A stretch of 64,000 nucleotides of DNA from Herbidospora galbida. Lineage in GTDB: Bacteria; Actinomycetota; Actinomycetes; Streptosporangiales; Streptosporangiaceae. The notes beneath the pieces are model-generated. The model ran no database searches, had not been told where the DNA came from, and worked only from the letters and a program-made list of their open reading frames with translations. Made by a program: the position numbers and the translations under genes. Positions 8,758 to 16,743 of this stretch are shown in pieces. The stretch is taken from NCBI RefSeq assembly GCF_005233835.1, contig NZ_SZQA01000006.1:62001-126000 (forward strand), given 5' to 3'. Position 1 is the first letter of the stretch. Each line of letters opens with the position of its first letter.

Positions 8758-9758
8758 GGCAGCGCCCGGGCGTGCTGCATGGTCGAGATCAGGGCGAGGG
8801 TGGACTCCGCGCCCTGGTTGAGGTTGGGGCCGTGCTCGGTCAGGCCGTCGTAGCCGCCGCCGGTGGCCGGGTCCCACATCGGGGCGCTGGCGTCGTTGGC
8901 GCCCTGGAACCAGTCGGCGGCCCGGCGCACCTCGTCCAGCCAGGCGGGGTCGCCGGTCGCGAGAGCGGCCGTGGCGCAGGCGTCGGTCAGCGCGGCCACC
9001 TCGATCGGCTGCTGGTCGTAGCGGTCGCGCGGTTCGTCCCGGCGCCACCCCGCGGTGGCCACGACCGAGAACCGGTCGAGTCTCGTCTGGACGTCGCACA
9101 GCCAGGTCAGCAACCGGATGCCTCTGTCGAGCAGGGGCCGGTCGCCGCTGAGTTCGCCGGCCGCGACGAGCACCTCGGCGAGCGCGGCGTTGGCGTACGT
9201 CAGGGACGGCTCCGGCCACGGCCAGAAGGGATCCTCGGCGGACGGGCCGACGGAGTCGGCGGCGTGGGTCAGCAGGGCGGCGGCCACGGCGCTGTCCGGG
9301 GCGGCCCGCAGGACCTCCGCCGCGCCGAGTCCCGCGAAGGCCATGGCACGAGGGTGCGAAGAGCGTTGCCCGGCCCCCGCCACGAAGGCGGCCAGGGCCT
9401 CCTCCCGGATCCACGGAGAGGCGTGGCGGGCGGCGGCGGTGCCCAGGCCCCACATGGCCCGGCCCCACCAGTCGCCGAGCCCCGGCGGGTCGCGCCAGCG
9501 CCGGTCGAACCCGAGCCGGTTGTGGAAGGCGCCGTAGCGATCCTGGGCGTGGGTGAGGAAGGTCAGATAGCACTCCGACAGCCGGATCAGCCGGGGGGAC
9601 GGGGTCGGTTCCCGGCTGACGACGACCAGGCCCCGGGCGACGTCGTCGGTGCAGTAGCCGTGCTGGCGGCGGGCGACGGCGTGCCGCGCGTGCTCGAACA
9701 GGCCCGTGTCGTCGCTCAGCCGGATCAGGTGCCGGAAATCCGGGGTGAAGGAGGTCAT
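8754..9758 (-). CDS. Unidentified alpha-helical protein of a glycan operon
   Basis: A 334-residue protein lacking a signal peptide. It has repeated amphipathic helices and aromatic/acidic motifs (GDWWGRAMWGLG, DPFWPWPEPSLTYANAALAE, NQGAESTLA) that recall (alpha/alpha)6-barrel sugar hydrolases and epimerases. I do not recognise the exact family. The start ATG 9758 overlaps the GT4 stop as ATGA, and its own stop overlaps the GH130 start as GTGA, so the three genes are tightly coupled. A role on the same oligosaccharide as its neighbours is inference from that coupling. Confidence 0.65.
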   Translation of the reverse strand: MTSFTPDFRHLIRLSDDTGLFEHARHAVARRQHGYCTDDVARGLVVVSREPTPSPRLIRLSECYLTFLTHAQDRYGAFHNRLGFDRRWRDPPGLGDWWGRAMWGLGTAAARHASPWIREEALAAFVAGAGQRSSHPRAMAFAGLGAAEVLRAAPDSAVAAALLTHAADSVGPSAEDPFWPWPEPSLTYANAALAEVLVAAGELSGDRPLLDRGIRLLTWLCDVQTRLDRFSVVATAGWRRDEPRDRYDQQPIEVAALTDACATAALATGDPAWLDEVRRAADWFQGANDASAPMWDPATGGGYDGLTEHGPNLNQGAESTLALISTMQHARALP

Positions 9759-10864
9759 GGCGACATCGCGGCCGATCGCTCGGCCAGCAGCGAACCGGCG
9801 AGGCCGGCGTACCGGGCGGCGACGGCGGGCCACAGCAGGGTCGGGGCGAGGGCGGGCGTCCGCCCGGCGAGCTCGGCGGCCAGCCCGGGTTCGGTGAGGA
9901 CCCGGCGTACGGCGGCGGCGAGCGCGGCCGGGTCGCGGTGCGGAACCAGCAACCCCGGACCACCCGTGAGCAGCTCCACGGCGTGCGGGAACGCGGTGGC
10001 CACTACGGGCACCCCTGCGGCGACGGCCTCGATCAGCACCCCCGAGGTGACCTGTTCGGCCGAGTCGTAGGGCAGCACGACGACGTCGGCCGAGCGCAGG
10101 AGCCGGCTCAGCGCGTCCTGGTCGCGGTAGACGGGGTCGTGCCGGACGGAGGCGGACACGCCGAGGAGGTCGGCGATCTCGTACAGGCCGTCGCGGTAGG
10201 ACTCGCCCTCGGCCTCCAGCACCTTGGGGTGGGTCCGGCCGGCGATCGTGTAGATCGGCGAGACGTCGTCGAGGAGCGCCAGCGCGCGCAGGGCCCACTC
10301 GATGCCCTTGCCGGGACCCAGCAGCCCCCAGGTCAGCAGGTGCGGCCGGGCCAGCCGCCGGGCGGGCACCCGCTTGTGGTCGGCGGTGCCGTGCGGGATG
10401 AGATGGACCTTGTCCGGGTCGACGCGATAGCCCGACAGCAACCGGGACCGGGCGGTGCCGGTCATCGTCACGACCGCGCCGGCGGCGGCCACGATCTCCT
10501 CTAGCAGAAGCTTCTGCCGGTACGTCGGCATGGTCAGAACCGTGTGCAGGACCACCACGCTGGGGACCGCCAGCGACCGCAGCAGCGGCAGGACGTCCTG
10601 GCCGTCAGGTCCCGGGTAGATGCCGTATTCGTGCTGGACGACGGCCACGTCGAAGTCGTCGAGGGCGGTGGCCGCCGCGCTCCACCCGTCGGGCGCGTCG
10701 GCGGTCCAGGTGTGCACGACCCCGGGCCGGGGCCGGGCGTCGTCGCCGTCGGCGGTGACCCTGACTATCCCGCCGCCGAGATGGGCGGCCAGCGCGGAGT
10801 TGAAGGTCGCCAGCCCGCAGCGGGTGGGCGGATGGGTGCTGAGAAAGCCATATGTGCAGGCCAA
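9755..10864 (-). CDS. Glycosyltransferase family 4
   Basis: A 369-residue GT-B fold glycosyltransferase. The N-terminal half carries the acceptor domain (HPPTRCGLATFNSALAAHL; VVQHEYGIY), and the C-terminal half the donor-nucleotide domain (LLTWGLLGPGKGIEWALRAL; then SADVVVLPYDSAEQVTSGVL and EAVAAGVPVVAT, the E-x7-E-like region). The start is TTG 10864, supported by GGAAGG 8 nt upstream. It is the first gene of the GT4 / helical / GH130 operon. The donor sugar cannot be read from sequence; mannose is suggested only by the GH130 neighbour. Confidence 0.84.
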   Translation of the reverse strand: MACTYGFLSTHPPTRCGLATFNSALAAHLGGGIVRVTADGDDARPRPGVVHTWTADAPDGWSAAATALDDFDVAVVQHEYGIYPGPDGQDVLPLLRSLAVPSVVVLHTVLTMPTYRQKLLLEEIVAAAGAVVTMTGTARSRLLSGYRVDPDKVHLIPHGTADHKRVPARRLARPHLLTWGLLGPGKGIEWALRALALLDDVSPIYTIAGRTHPKVLEAEGESYRDGLYEIADLLGVSASVRHDPVYRDQDALSRLLRSADVVVLPYDSAEQVTSGVLIEAVAAGVPVVATAFPHAVELLTGGPGLLVPHRDPAALAAAVRRVLTEPGLAAELAGRTPALAPTLLWPAVAARYAGLAGSLLAERSAAMSP

Positions 10865-11053
10865 CTGTCATGCCTTCCAGTAGCGCCCACACCAGAATGG
10901 ATGCCGTGCGGGCTCGCTCGATGAAGAGGGCTGTACGTTGCCTGGGCGATGAGTTCGCGAGCCTGCCACCGGGGGCCCGCCCTCGTGCGGGGGCCCGGTC
11001 GCCGCGATCGTCGGCGATGGCCGGATCTGCGACGGAAACGACATTGCGAGACG

Positions 11054-12085
11054 TTATCGACGTCCTAGGAATTCATAATATACACGCAGATAATTACTCA
11101 CCATTTTGTGCACGCTGAATCGGCGTTCCGCCCGCGCCCGGCAAGCCGCGCGGTCGATCGTCTCCACGCGCGCCACCGCGGCGACGGCCTCGTCGAGCGA
11201 ATCCACCAGAAAACCGGTCACGCCCTCGTCCACGACCTCGGCCATGGAGCCCCGGCGGTAGGCGATCACGGGCGTGCCGCAGGCCATCGCCTCGACCACC
11301 GACAGGCCGAACGGTTCGTCGAAGTCGATGGGATGCAGGAGGGCGGCCCCGCCGCCGAGGATCTCGCCCCGCCGCTCCGGGCCGACCGATCCGAGGAACG
11401 TCACCTGATCGCCGTCGACCATCGGCGCGACCCGCTCCTCGAAATAGCGTTCGTCCTGGACGATTCCGCAGATGGTCAGCGGCCTGCCCGCCCGCCGGGC
11501 GATCTCGATCGCGGTGTGCGTGCCCTTATCGGGATGGACGCGGCCGAAGCTGATCAGCCGGGCGCCGCCCTCGGCGGAGAAGGGGAGGGCGTCGACGTCG
11601 ATGCCGTGGTGGACGGTGGCGACGTAGTCGAGTTCCGGCGCGCGGTCGGCGTCCGAGATGGAGACGTAGGCCGATCGCGCCCGCGCGTAGGCGGGCAGGA
11701 TCCCCGCCCCGGAGAAGCCGTGGACGGTGGTGAGCAGCGGGGCCCGGCAGTGATCGGCGAAGGCCAGCGGCAGCCAGTCGAGATGGCTGTGGACGAGGTC
11801 GAACTCGGCCGACCGCCGCAGCGCGTGGGCGACATGCATCGCCTCCCACACGCGTCCGTCGAGGGACCGGTCGTCGGCATAGCCGCGCGGGCACACTCCG
11901 TCGAGCGAACCCGACGTGACCGAGTCGAGGGTGGCGAACAGCGTCACCTCGACCCCGCGGGCGACGAGCCCTTCGGCGAGCAGGCTCGTCACCTGCTCCC
12001 ACGGCCCGTAGTGCAGCGGCGGCGTACGCCAGGCGATCGGCCCGAGCAGGGCGACCTTCACGGATTGGGGTGAGCCATTGCGCAT
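11054..12085 (-). CDS. Glycosyltransferase family 4 (second copy)
   Basis: A GT-B glycosyltransferase of about 343 residues: VKVALLGPIAWRTPP at the N-terminus, HSHLDWLPLAFADH, then the donor site LISFGRVHPDKGTHTAIEIA and the E-x7-E motif in EPFGLSVVEAMACGTPVIAY. The start is unclear. ATG 12085 directly abuts AAGGAG, too close for good initiation. GTG 12061 begins at the conserved VKVALLG and overlaps, as GTGA, the stop of a 6-codon frame with ideal spacing (ATG 12073). The last 15 or so codons are AT-rich (AAT TAT, GTA TAT TAT GAA TTC CTA), unlike the rest of the gene. It is separated from the other GT by 189 bp without a gene. Confidence 0.82.
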   Translation of the reverse strand: MRNGSPQSVKVALLGPIAWRTPPLHYGPWEQVTSLLAEGLVARGVEVTLFATLDSVTSGSLDGVCPRGYADDRSLDGRVWEAMHVAHALRRSAEFDLVHSHLDWLPLAFADHCRAPLLTTVHGFSGAGILPAYARARSAYVSISDADRAPELDYVATVHHGIDVDALPFSAEGGARLISFGRVHPDKGTHTAIEIARRAGRPLTICGIVQDERYFEERVAPMVDGDQVTFLGSVGPERRGEILGGGAALLHPIDFDEPFGLSVVEAMACGTPVIAYRRGSMAEVVDEGVTGFLVDSLDEAVAAVARVETIDRAACRARAERRFSVHKMVSNYLRVYYEFLGRR

Positions 12086-12128
12086 CTCCTTTGGGGCGTA
12101 AATCGCGTCGCCACGATGAATACCCCCG

Positions 12129-12144
12129 TCTGGAAATCTCCAGA
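12129..12144. promoter_or_regulatory. Short inverted repeat upstream of the second GT4 gene
   Basis: TCTGGA-AATC-TCCAGA is a perfect 6-bp inverted repeat in an AT-richer stretch between the DUF6204 stop (12191) and the GT4 start. It is placed as an operator or a leader hairpin would be. No binding protein can be assigned. Confidence 0.25.
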
Positions 12145-12190
12145 AATACAAAAGTGAAATTGACGGTAGCACGTATTTCAGGCCGGTTCC

Positions 12191-12472
12191 TCAGCGGCGG
12201 ATCTTGATGTCGCGCATGTCGGTCACCGCCACCCTCAGCACGTCATACGGCTGCCCGTAGGCGTCCAGCGCCGCCATGGCCCGCTGCGTGGCCTCGTGTT
12301 CGCCGTCGCCGGGGTCGGCCCGGACCTGGCAGCGGAAGGTGAACGACGACAGGGTGCCGTCGTGGGTGAAGGCGCCTCGTTCGGTGAAACCGAGAGCGGT
12401 CGCCGCCAGGATCGAGGCGCGGCCGGACTCGCCTAGGGTGCCGAACCGGCCGGAGATGATCACTCTGAACAC
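12191..12472 (-). CDS. DUF6204 family protein
   Basis: A 93-residue soluble protein, FRVIISGRFGTLGESGRASI at the start and DMRDIKIRR at the end, the pattern of the actinobacterial DUF6204 family (function unknown). The start is GTG 12472, which overlaps the end of the TetR gene by 13 nt. TetR plus DUF6204 as a coupled pair is a common arrangement; the TetR regulator may therefore control this gene as well as itself. Confidence 0.75.
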   Translation of the reverse strand: MFRVIISGRFGTLGESGRASILAATALGFTERGAFTHDGTLSSFTFRCQVRADPGDGEHEATQRAMAALDAYGQPYDVLRVAVTDMRDIKIRR

Positions 12473-13113
12473 TGGGCTGCCTCTTTGGTGGCGTAGGTGA
12501 GGATGGGGCCGCCGAGCGCGTGTTCGGCGGCGTCGAGGACGGCCAAAACGGCCGCGGCGATGGCGTCGGGGTCGTGGCCGGCGGCCGTGCGGGCGCCGAT
12601 CTCGGTGTAGACGAGTTCGTGCAGGGCGCCGATCTGCCAGGCGACCACCCTGGGCAGCGGGTCGCCGGGAGAGGCGCCGGTCTCCTCGGCCAGGACAGCG
12701 GCCAGCCTCGCCCTCATCTGACGTCCGAGTTCCTCCAGCCGGGCGCTCAGGGTGGGAGCCGCGCGCATCATCTCGAAGACGCGGCCGAAACCCTCGGTCA
12801 GGCCGAGGCTGCGGTCGCGGCGGGCCACCTCCGCGCGCAGGACCCGCAGCACGGCGCACACCGCGGCCTCGCCGGGTTCCCGGTCGCGCACCATGGCGGC
12901 GAGCCGGTCGGGTGAGGCCTCGTCGGGTGGCAGGACCAGGTTCTCTTTGGTCTCGAAGTAGTTGTAGACGGTGTTGGCCGACACCCCGGCCGCCTCTGCG
13001 ACCTCCGCGATCGTCACGTGGTCGAAGCCCCGCTCGACGAACAGGCCGATGGCCGTGTCGGAGACGCGCCGCCGGGTCTCCTGCTTCTTGCGGTCCCGCA
13101 GCCCTCCGGTCAT
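12460..13113 (-). CDS. TetR family transcriptional regulator
   Basis: A 217-residue repressor. The N-terminal HTH spans about 12-58 (TRRRVSDTAIGLFVERGFDH, then EVAEAAGVSANTVYNYFETK), followed by an all-helical ligand and dimer domain. It is divergent from the zinc alcohol dehydrogenase at 13221 and upstream of DUF6204 with overlapping frames. A nested palindrome at 13132-13155, 19 nt upstream of its ATG, is a natural operator, so it probably represses itself and possibly the divergent dehydrogenase. Confidence 0.88.
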   Translation of the reverse strand: MTGGLRDRKKQETRRRVSDTAIGLFVERGFDHVTIAEVAEAAGVSANTVYNYFETKENLVLPPDEASPDRLAAMVRDREPGEAAVCAVLRVLRAEVARRDRSLGLTEGFGRVFEMMRAAPTLSARLEELGRQMRARLAAVLAEETGASPGDPLPRVVAWQIGALHELVYTEIGARTAAGHDPDAIAAAVLAVLDAAEHALGGPILTYATKEAAQCSE

Positions 13114-13131
13114 ACCGAGAACTTTAAGCGA

Positions 13132-13155
13132 ACTCCATATTTGGAGTCGACTCCA
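13132..13155. promoter_or_regulatory. Candidate TetR operator, two overlapping palindromes
   Basis: ACTCCA (13132-13137), TGGAGT (13142-13147) and ACTCCA (13150-13155) form two overlapping dyads: ACTCCA-TATT-TGGAGT and the perfect 14-bp palindrome TGGAGTCGACTCCA. It lies between the divergent TetR and dehydrogenase genes, 19 nt from the TetR start. Three half-sites suggest binding by two dimers; this is inference. Confidence 0.55.
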
Positions 13156-13220
13156 GGAAGCCTGCGGTCCAGGTAAGGGGGCATGGCTATGACTGGGGGA
13201 CCGACCCGAAGGAGCAGCTC

Positions 13221-14420
13221 ATGAAGGCAGTCACCTGGCACGGCAAGCGCGACGTCCGCGTCGACGAGGTCGCCGACCCGGCGATCAAGGAGCCGAACGA
13301 CGCGATCATCAAGGTCACCTCGACCGCGATCTGCGGGTCCGACCTGCACCTGTACGAACTCTTCGGCCCGTTCATGGACGAGGGCGACATCCTCGGCCAC
13401 GAGCCCATGGGCATCGTGGAGGAGGTCGGCCCGGAGGTCACCCACATCAAGCCGGGCGACCGGGTGGTGATCCCGTTCAACATCTCCTGCGGCCACTGCC
13501 ACACCTGCGACCAGCAGCTGTACGCCCAGTGCGAGACCACCCAGGTCCGCGACCAGGGCAAGGGCGCCGCCCTGTTCGGCTACACCAAGCTCTACGGCCA
13601 GGTCCCCGGCGGCCAGGCCGAGTACCTGCGCGTGCCGCAGGCCCAGTTCGGCCCGATCAAGGTGCCCGAGGGACCGCCCGACGAGCGGTTCGTGTTCCTG
13701 TCGGACGTGCTGCCCACGGCCTGGCAGGCGGTCGCCTTCGCCGACGTGCCCGAGGGCGGCTCGGTGGCGGTGATCGGCCTCGGCCCGATCGGCCAGATGT
13801 CGGCCCGCATCGCCCGCCATCTCGGCCATCGCGTGATCGGCGTCGACGGAGTCAAGGAGCGGCTGGAGATGGCCCGCCGCCACGGCATCGAGACCGTCGA
13901 CGCCTCCGAGGTCGACAACGTACCGGCCCAGATTCTCGACCTGACCGGTGGGCGCGGCGCCGACTCGGTGATCGACGCGGTCGGCATGGAGGCGCACGGG
14001 TCGCCCATGGCCAAGGCCGCGCAGGCCATGACCGGCTTCCTGCCCGACAAGCTGGCCGCCCCGCTCATGTCGGCGGCCGGGGTCGACCGTCTGAGCGCCC
14101 TCTACACCGCCTTCGACGCGGTCCGCCGCGGCGGCACCGTCTCGATCTCCGGCGTGTACGCCGGCATGAGCGACCCGATGCCCATGCTCAAGCTGTTCGA
14201 CAAGGGCATCACGCTGCGCATGGGCCAGGCCCACGTCAAACGCTGGATCGACGACCTGATGCCCCTGGTCACCGACGACGCCGACCCGCTCGGCGTGATG
14301 GACCTCACCACCCACACCCTTCCACTGGACCAGGCGCCGCAGGCGTACGAGATGTTCCAGAAGAAGCGCGACGGGGCGATCAAGATCCTGCTTTCTCCGG
14401 GTCGTGGCCCCAGTTCATGA
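13221..14420 (+). CDS. Zinc-dependent alcohol dehydrogenase (MDR family)
   Basis: A 399-residue medium-chain dehydrogenase. The catalytic zinc site is ICGSDLH (Cys about 38) and GHEPMG (about 61), the structural-zinc-type cysteines are in SCGHCHTCDQQLYAQC, and the NAD binding motif is VIGLGPIGQM. The longer insert and the GYTKLYGQVPGGQAEYLRVP region match the formaldehyde/threonine-dehydrogenase-like branch of the family. ATG 13221 has AAGGAG at proper spacing. It is divergent from the TetR regulator. Its 3' end overlaps the convergent DUF3140 frame by 41 nt. Substrate is unknown. Confidence 0.9.
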   Translation: MKAVTWHGKRDVRVDEVADPAIKEPNDAIIKVTSTAICGSDLHLYELFGPFMDEGDILGHEPMGIVEEVGPEVTHIKPGDRVVIPFNISCGHCHTCDQQLYAQCETTQVRDQGKGAALFGYTKLYGQVPGGQAEYLRVPQAQFGPIKVPEGPPDERFVFLSDVLPTAWQAVAFADVPEGGSVAVIGLGPIGQMSARIARHLGHRVIGVDGVKERLEMARRHGIETVDASEVDNVPAQILDLTGGRGADSVIDAVGMEAHGSPMAKAAQAMTGFLPDKLAAPLMSAAGVDRLSALYTAFDAVRRGGTVSISGVYAGMSDPMPMLKLFDKGITLRMGQAHVKRWIDDLMPLVTDDADPLGVMDLTTHTLPLDQAPQAYEMFQKKRDGAIKILLSPGRGPSS

Positions 14421-14705
14421 GCGAATAGCGCCACGGCGTGCCGCTGACGTCGCCCTTCGGGCGCTGGGCCAGGTGCCGGCGTACATAGCCGGTCACCTTG
14501 CGCATGTGCGCCCGGTCGGCGTCGGTGAGCTCGCCCTGGCGCTGCGCAGGATCGCGACGATCTTGCGCCCCGACTCGTGGCCGGTCGACTCGCCGCCCTG
14601 GGCCTTCTGCCCGACCCTCTTGGACTCGTCGGTCCCGAGCCACTTCTCCAGTTCGGCGGCCGTCATGTTGACCGCGCCGTCGAAGTCCTTGTCACCCGTC
14701 GTCAT
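14380..14705 (-). pseudogene. DUF3140 family gene with apparent frameshift
   Basis: Two adjacent minus-strand frames each match half of a DUF3140 protein. From ATG 14705 the first reads DFDGAVNMTAAELEKWLGTD to GRKIVAIL. From about 14544 a second frame reads GELTDADRAHMRKVTGYVRR and ends in WRYSLMNWGHDP. They join perfectly if one base is added near 14545 (CTG CG- CAG). As written the gene is broken: either a real pseudogene or a one-base sequencing or assembly error in a GC-rich stretch. ATG 14705 overlaps the DUF2945 gene end by 14 nt, the usual partner arrangement. Confidence 0.68.
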
Positions 14706-14910
14706 CGAGGGCCTCCGGCTTGTGTACGGCGGTCCGCCCGCTCTTGTCGCTGCGCACGCGGTACTGCGGCTCGTCCGGCGAGGCGTCGACCGTGCGGCCC
14801 GACTCCTCGGTCCGCTTGGTGATCTTCTTCTCCACCTTGCCGTGAACGGTCTGGCCGTGGCTCTTCCACGTGACGTCGTCACCCTTGGAGGGTTCGTCCT
14901 TTTTGGTCAT
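14692..14910 (-). CDS. DUF2945 (hypervirulence-associated TUDOR-like) protein
   Basis: A 72-residue basic protein beginning MTKKDEPSKGDDVTWKSHGQ and containing HGKVEKKITKRTEESGRTVD and YRVRSDKSGRTAVHKPEAL, the pattern of the DUF2945/HVA1 family, a small beta-barrel of unknown role. It is upstream of and overlaps the DUF3140 frame by 14 nt. The two families often co-occur in actinomycetes. Confidence 0.75.
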   Translation of the reverse strand: MTKKDEPSKGDDVTWKSHGQTVHGKVEKKITKRTEESGRTVDASPDEPQYRVRSDKSGRTAVHKPEALDDDG

Positions 14911-15003
14911 GGGTCCGCCGTACCCCTTCCACGCCGGTTTATGGGGTGGTTTGGACGGGTATGCGGCCTTTACCAGCGCTCCGTCATGACCTGGGACCGT
15001 GAG

Positions 15004-15303
15004 ATGAACCTCCGGCTCACCGTACGAAAACGCGACACCTCGATCGTCGTCCACGTGGGCGGCGACATCGACATCGCGTCGATCTTCGATCTGCACGACT
15101 TCCTCCTGCTCATGGCGGAAGGCCGCAGCAGCCTGACCGTGAACCTCTCCGACGTCGGCTTCATGGACTCGACGGGGATCTTCGGGTTGATGCGCGCCCG
15201 CGCGGCCGTCCGCGACCGGGGCCACGAGCTCGTCTTCGAGGAGCCGAGCGAGCGGGTCGCCCACCTGCTCGACGTGATCGGGCTGACGCTCAACACCGTC
15301 TGA
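15004..15303 (+). CDS. STAS-domain anti-sigma factor antagonist
   Basis: A 99-residue single-domain STAS protein: IVVHVGGDIDIASIFDLHDF, LTVNLSDVGFMDSTGIFGLM and a C-terminal helix. The DST triad contains the Ser that partner kinases phosphorylate in this family, so unlike the STAS protein at 681 this one looks conventional. ATG 15004 is chosen for the usual N-terminus; ATG 14986 in the same frame is possible. No anti-sigma factor or sigma gene is adjacent. Confidence 0.75.
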   Translation: MNLRLTVRKRDTSIVVHVGGDIDIASIFDLHDFLLLMAEGRSSLTVNLSDVGFMDSTGIFGLMRARAAVRDRGHELVFEEPSERVAHLLDVIGLTLNTV

Positions 15304-15387
15304 CATACCGTCCGGCCCCGATCTCAATTGGGGTAGCAGTCGCGAGCACGCGTCCCTGGCCATTCGTCATCGAACGAGCCGATTGCT

Positions 15388-16743
15388 TCACACCGATTGG
15401 CCGCGGTAGCGGGCGGCGAGTTCGTCGATGCTCTTGATCAGGTTCTCCTGCTGCTGGGCGTCCTCGGCCCGTTGGGTGTTGTCCATCTCCTCGAGACGCG
15501 CCCGCTTCCGTTTCGCGACTTCGTTCAGCGAGGAGTCGATGTGCTCCTGCTCCGTCGCCTCGACGACCCGCAGGTGACCCGTCTTGATGTGGGTGTGCAG
15601 TTCGGTCTCCCTCTCATGCAACGCGTACGCCAGCGTCAGCCGGTCTGCGATCAGCCGGTCGTACGTGCTGCGCCCTCCCAAGAGTTTGGTCATCACCGGC
15701 CAACACTCCAAGGTGATCAGCAACGCGCGGATCAGCCATTGGGCGGCATTGACGACAGAGTCAGACTTGGCCAGCGCGTGCAAGGCGTGCAGCTCCTCCA
15801 GGACGCCGATGCCGCCTTGGTTCTCCCTCCGCTCCTTGACCAACTCGTCGAGCCGGATGCTGAGGAGCGCCTTGTCGGCGTTCTCCGCGATCCGCCGCTT
15901 CTCGATCAGGTCTTTGACCTTCCCCTTAAGTTCCTTCAGAAGGTCCAGGTCGCCCTGTCGCGAAGCCTGGAAATCCGCTGCAGCGCGACCTTTCAATTTA
16001 CAGACTTCTTTGTTGCCGGGCTGACCGGTTCCGCTCGTTCCATCACACTCGCCGTTCGTGTTGTCAACGAGCCGGTTATGCCTTGAGTCACTTTCCCGTA
16101 CTGTCTTGGCCAGTATGCGGCGTTCCTCTCTCGTATCCGCGAGTTCCTTCTCGATGTCGGGGGCGGTCCTACGGACCTCGACCCGTTGATCGGCACACGC
16201 GGGGTCCGTCACCGTGCCACCGTCTGGCGGGTTACATCGATTCAGCAGGCTCGCATATGCGACGACCTCACGCTGACGCGTTTCTTGAACCTGTTTGTGA
16301 ATGGTCGGCTCGAACAGGCGGAGCACCAGTGGTTCGGCGATGACGAAACCCACCAGGGCGGCGAGGATCAGCCGTGACAACAGGGTGAAGTGACGGCCTC
16401 GTTTCATGCCGTGCGTGCTGGAGATGAGCCAGGCGTCGAAAGAGATGACCAGCCAGCCCCATAAGACCGCAGGAGGCAGCAGCAGCCACCAAGAGACGGA
16501 GAACGCCCTGCCGAGGAATATCCACATGGAGAGGGTCGCCAGCATCCCGGCGTTCAAAAGGACGATCGCCTGCCAGGTGTAACGGGAGCGCTCCTCCGGC
16601 ACCCAGTCGAGCACTTCATCGAGTACGCCGGCGAACCGCCGGACCTTCCTGGACCATCCGGTCACGGGCGGGGCGGGGCGGATGGGCACCGACAGCAGGT
16701 CCAGGGCCTCCGGCTGAACGGTCGCACGGGTGTCAGTCGTCAT
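15388..16743 (-). CDS. DUF4407 membrane protein with long coiled-coil
   Basis: A 451-residue membrane protein of DUF4407 type. Hydrophobic segments lie at about 62-82, 88-108 and 125-145, and again at about 340-360 (WLIRALLITLECWPVMTKLL). Between them is a roughly 190-residue charged helical region rich in Glu/Arg/Lys that should project from the membrane. Four cysteines in this region could form disulfides if it is extracytoplasmic. The C-terminal 70 residues are again charged coiled-coil. ATG 16743 overlaps the upstream SPFH-like stop by 11 nt. It is the last gene of the four-gene cassette 20923-15388. Confidence 0.74.
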   Translation of the reverse strand: MTTDTRATVQPEALDLLSVPIRPAPPVTGWSRKVRRFAGVLDEVLDWVPEERSRYTWQAIVLLNAGMLATLSMWIFLGRAFSVSWWLLLPPAVLWGWLVISFDAWLISSTHGMKRGRHFTLLSRLILAALVGFVIAEPLVLRLFEPTIHKQVQETRQREVVAYASLLNRCNPPDGGTVTDPACADQRVEVRRTAPDIEKELADTREERRILAKTVRESDSRHNRLVDNTNGECDGTSGTGQPGNKEVCKLKGRAAADFQASRQGDLDLLKELKGKVKDLIEKRRIAENADKALLSIRLDELVKERRENQGGIGVLEELHALHALAKSDSVVNAAQWLIRALLITLECWPVMTKLLGGRSTYDRLIADRLTLAYALHERETELHTHIKTGHLRVVEATEQEHIDSSLNEVAKRKRARLEEMDNTQRAEDAQQQENLIKSIDELAARYRGQSV

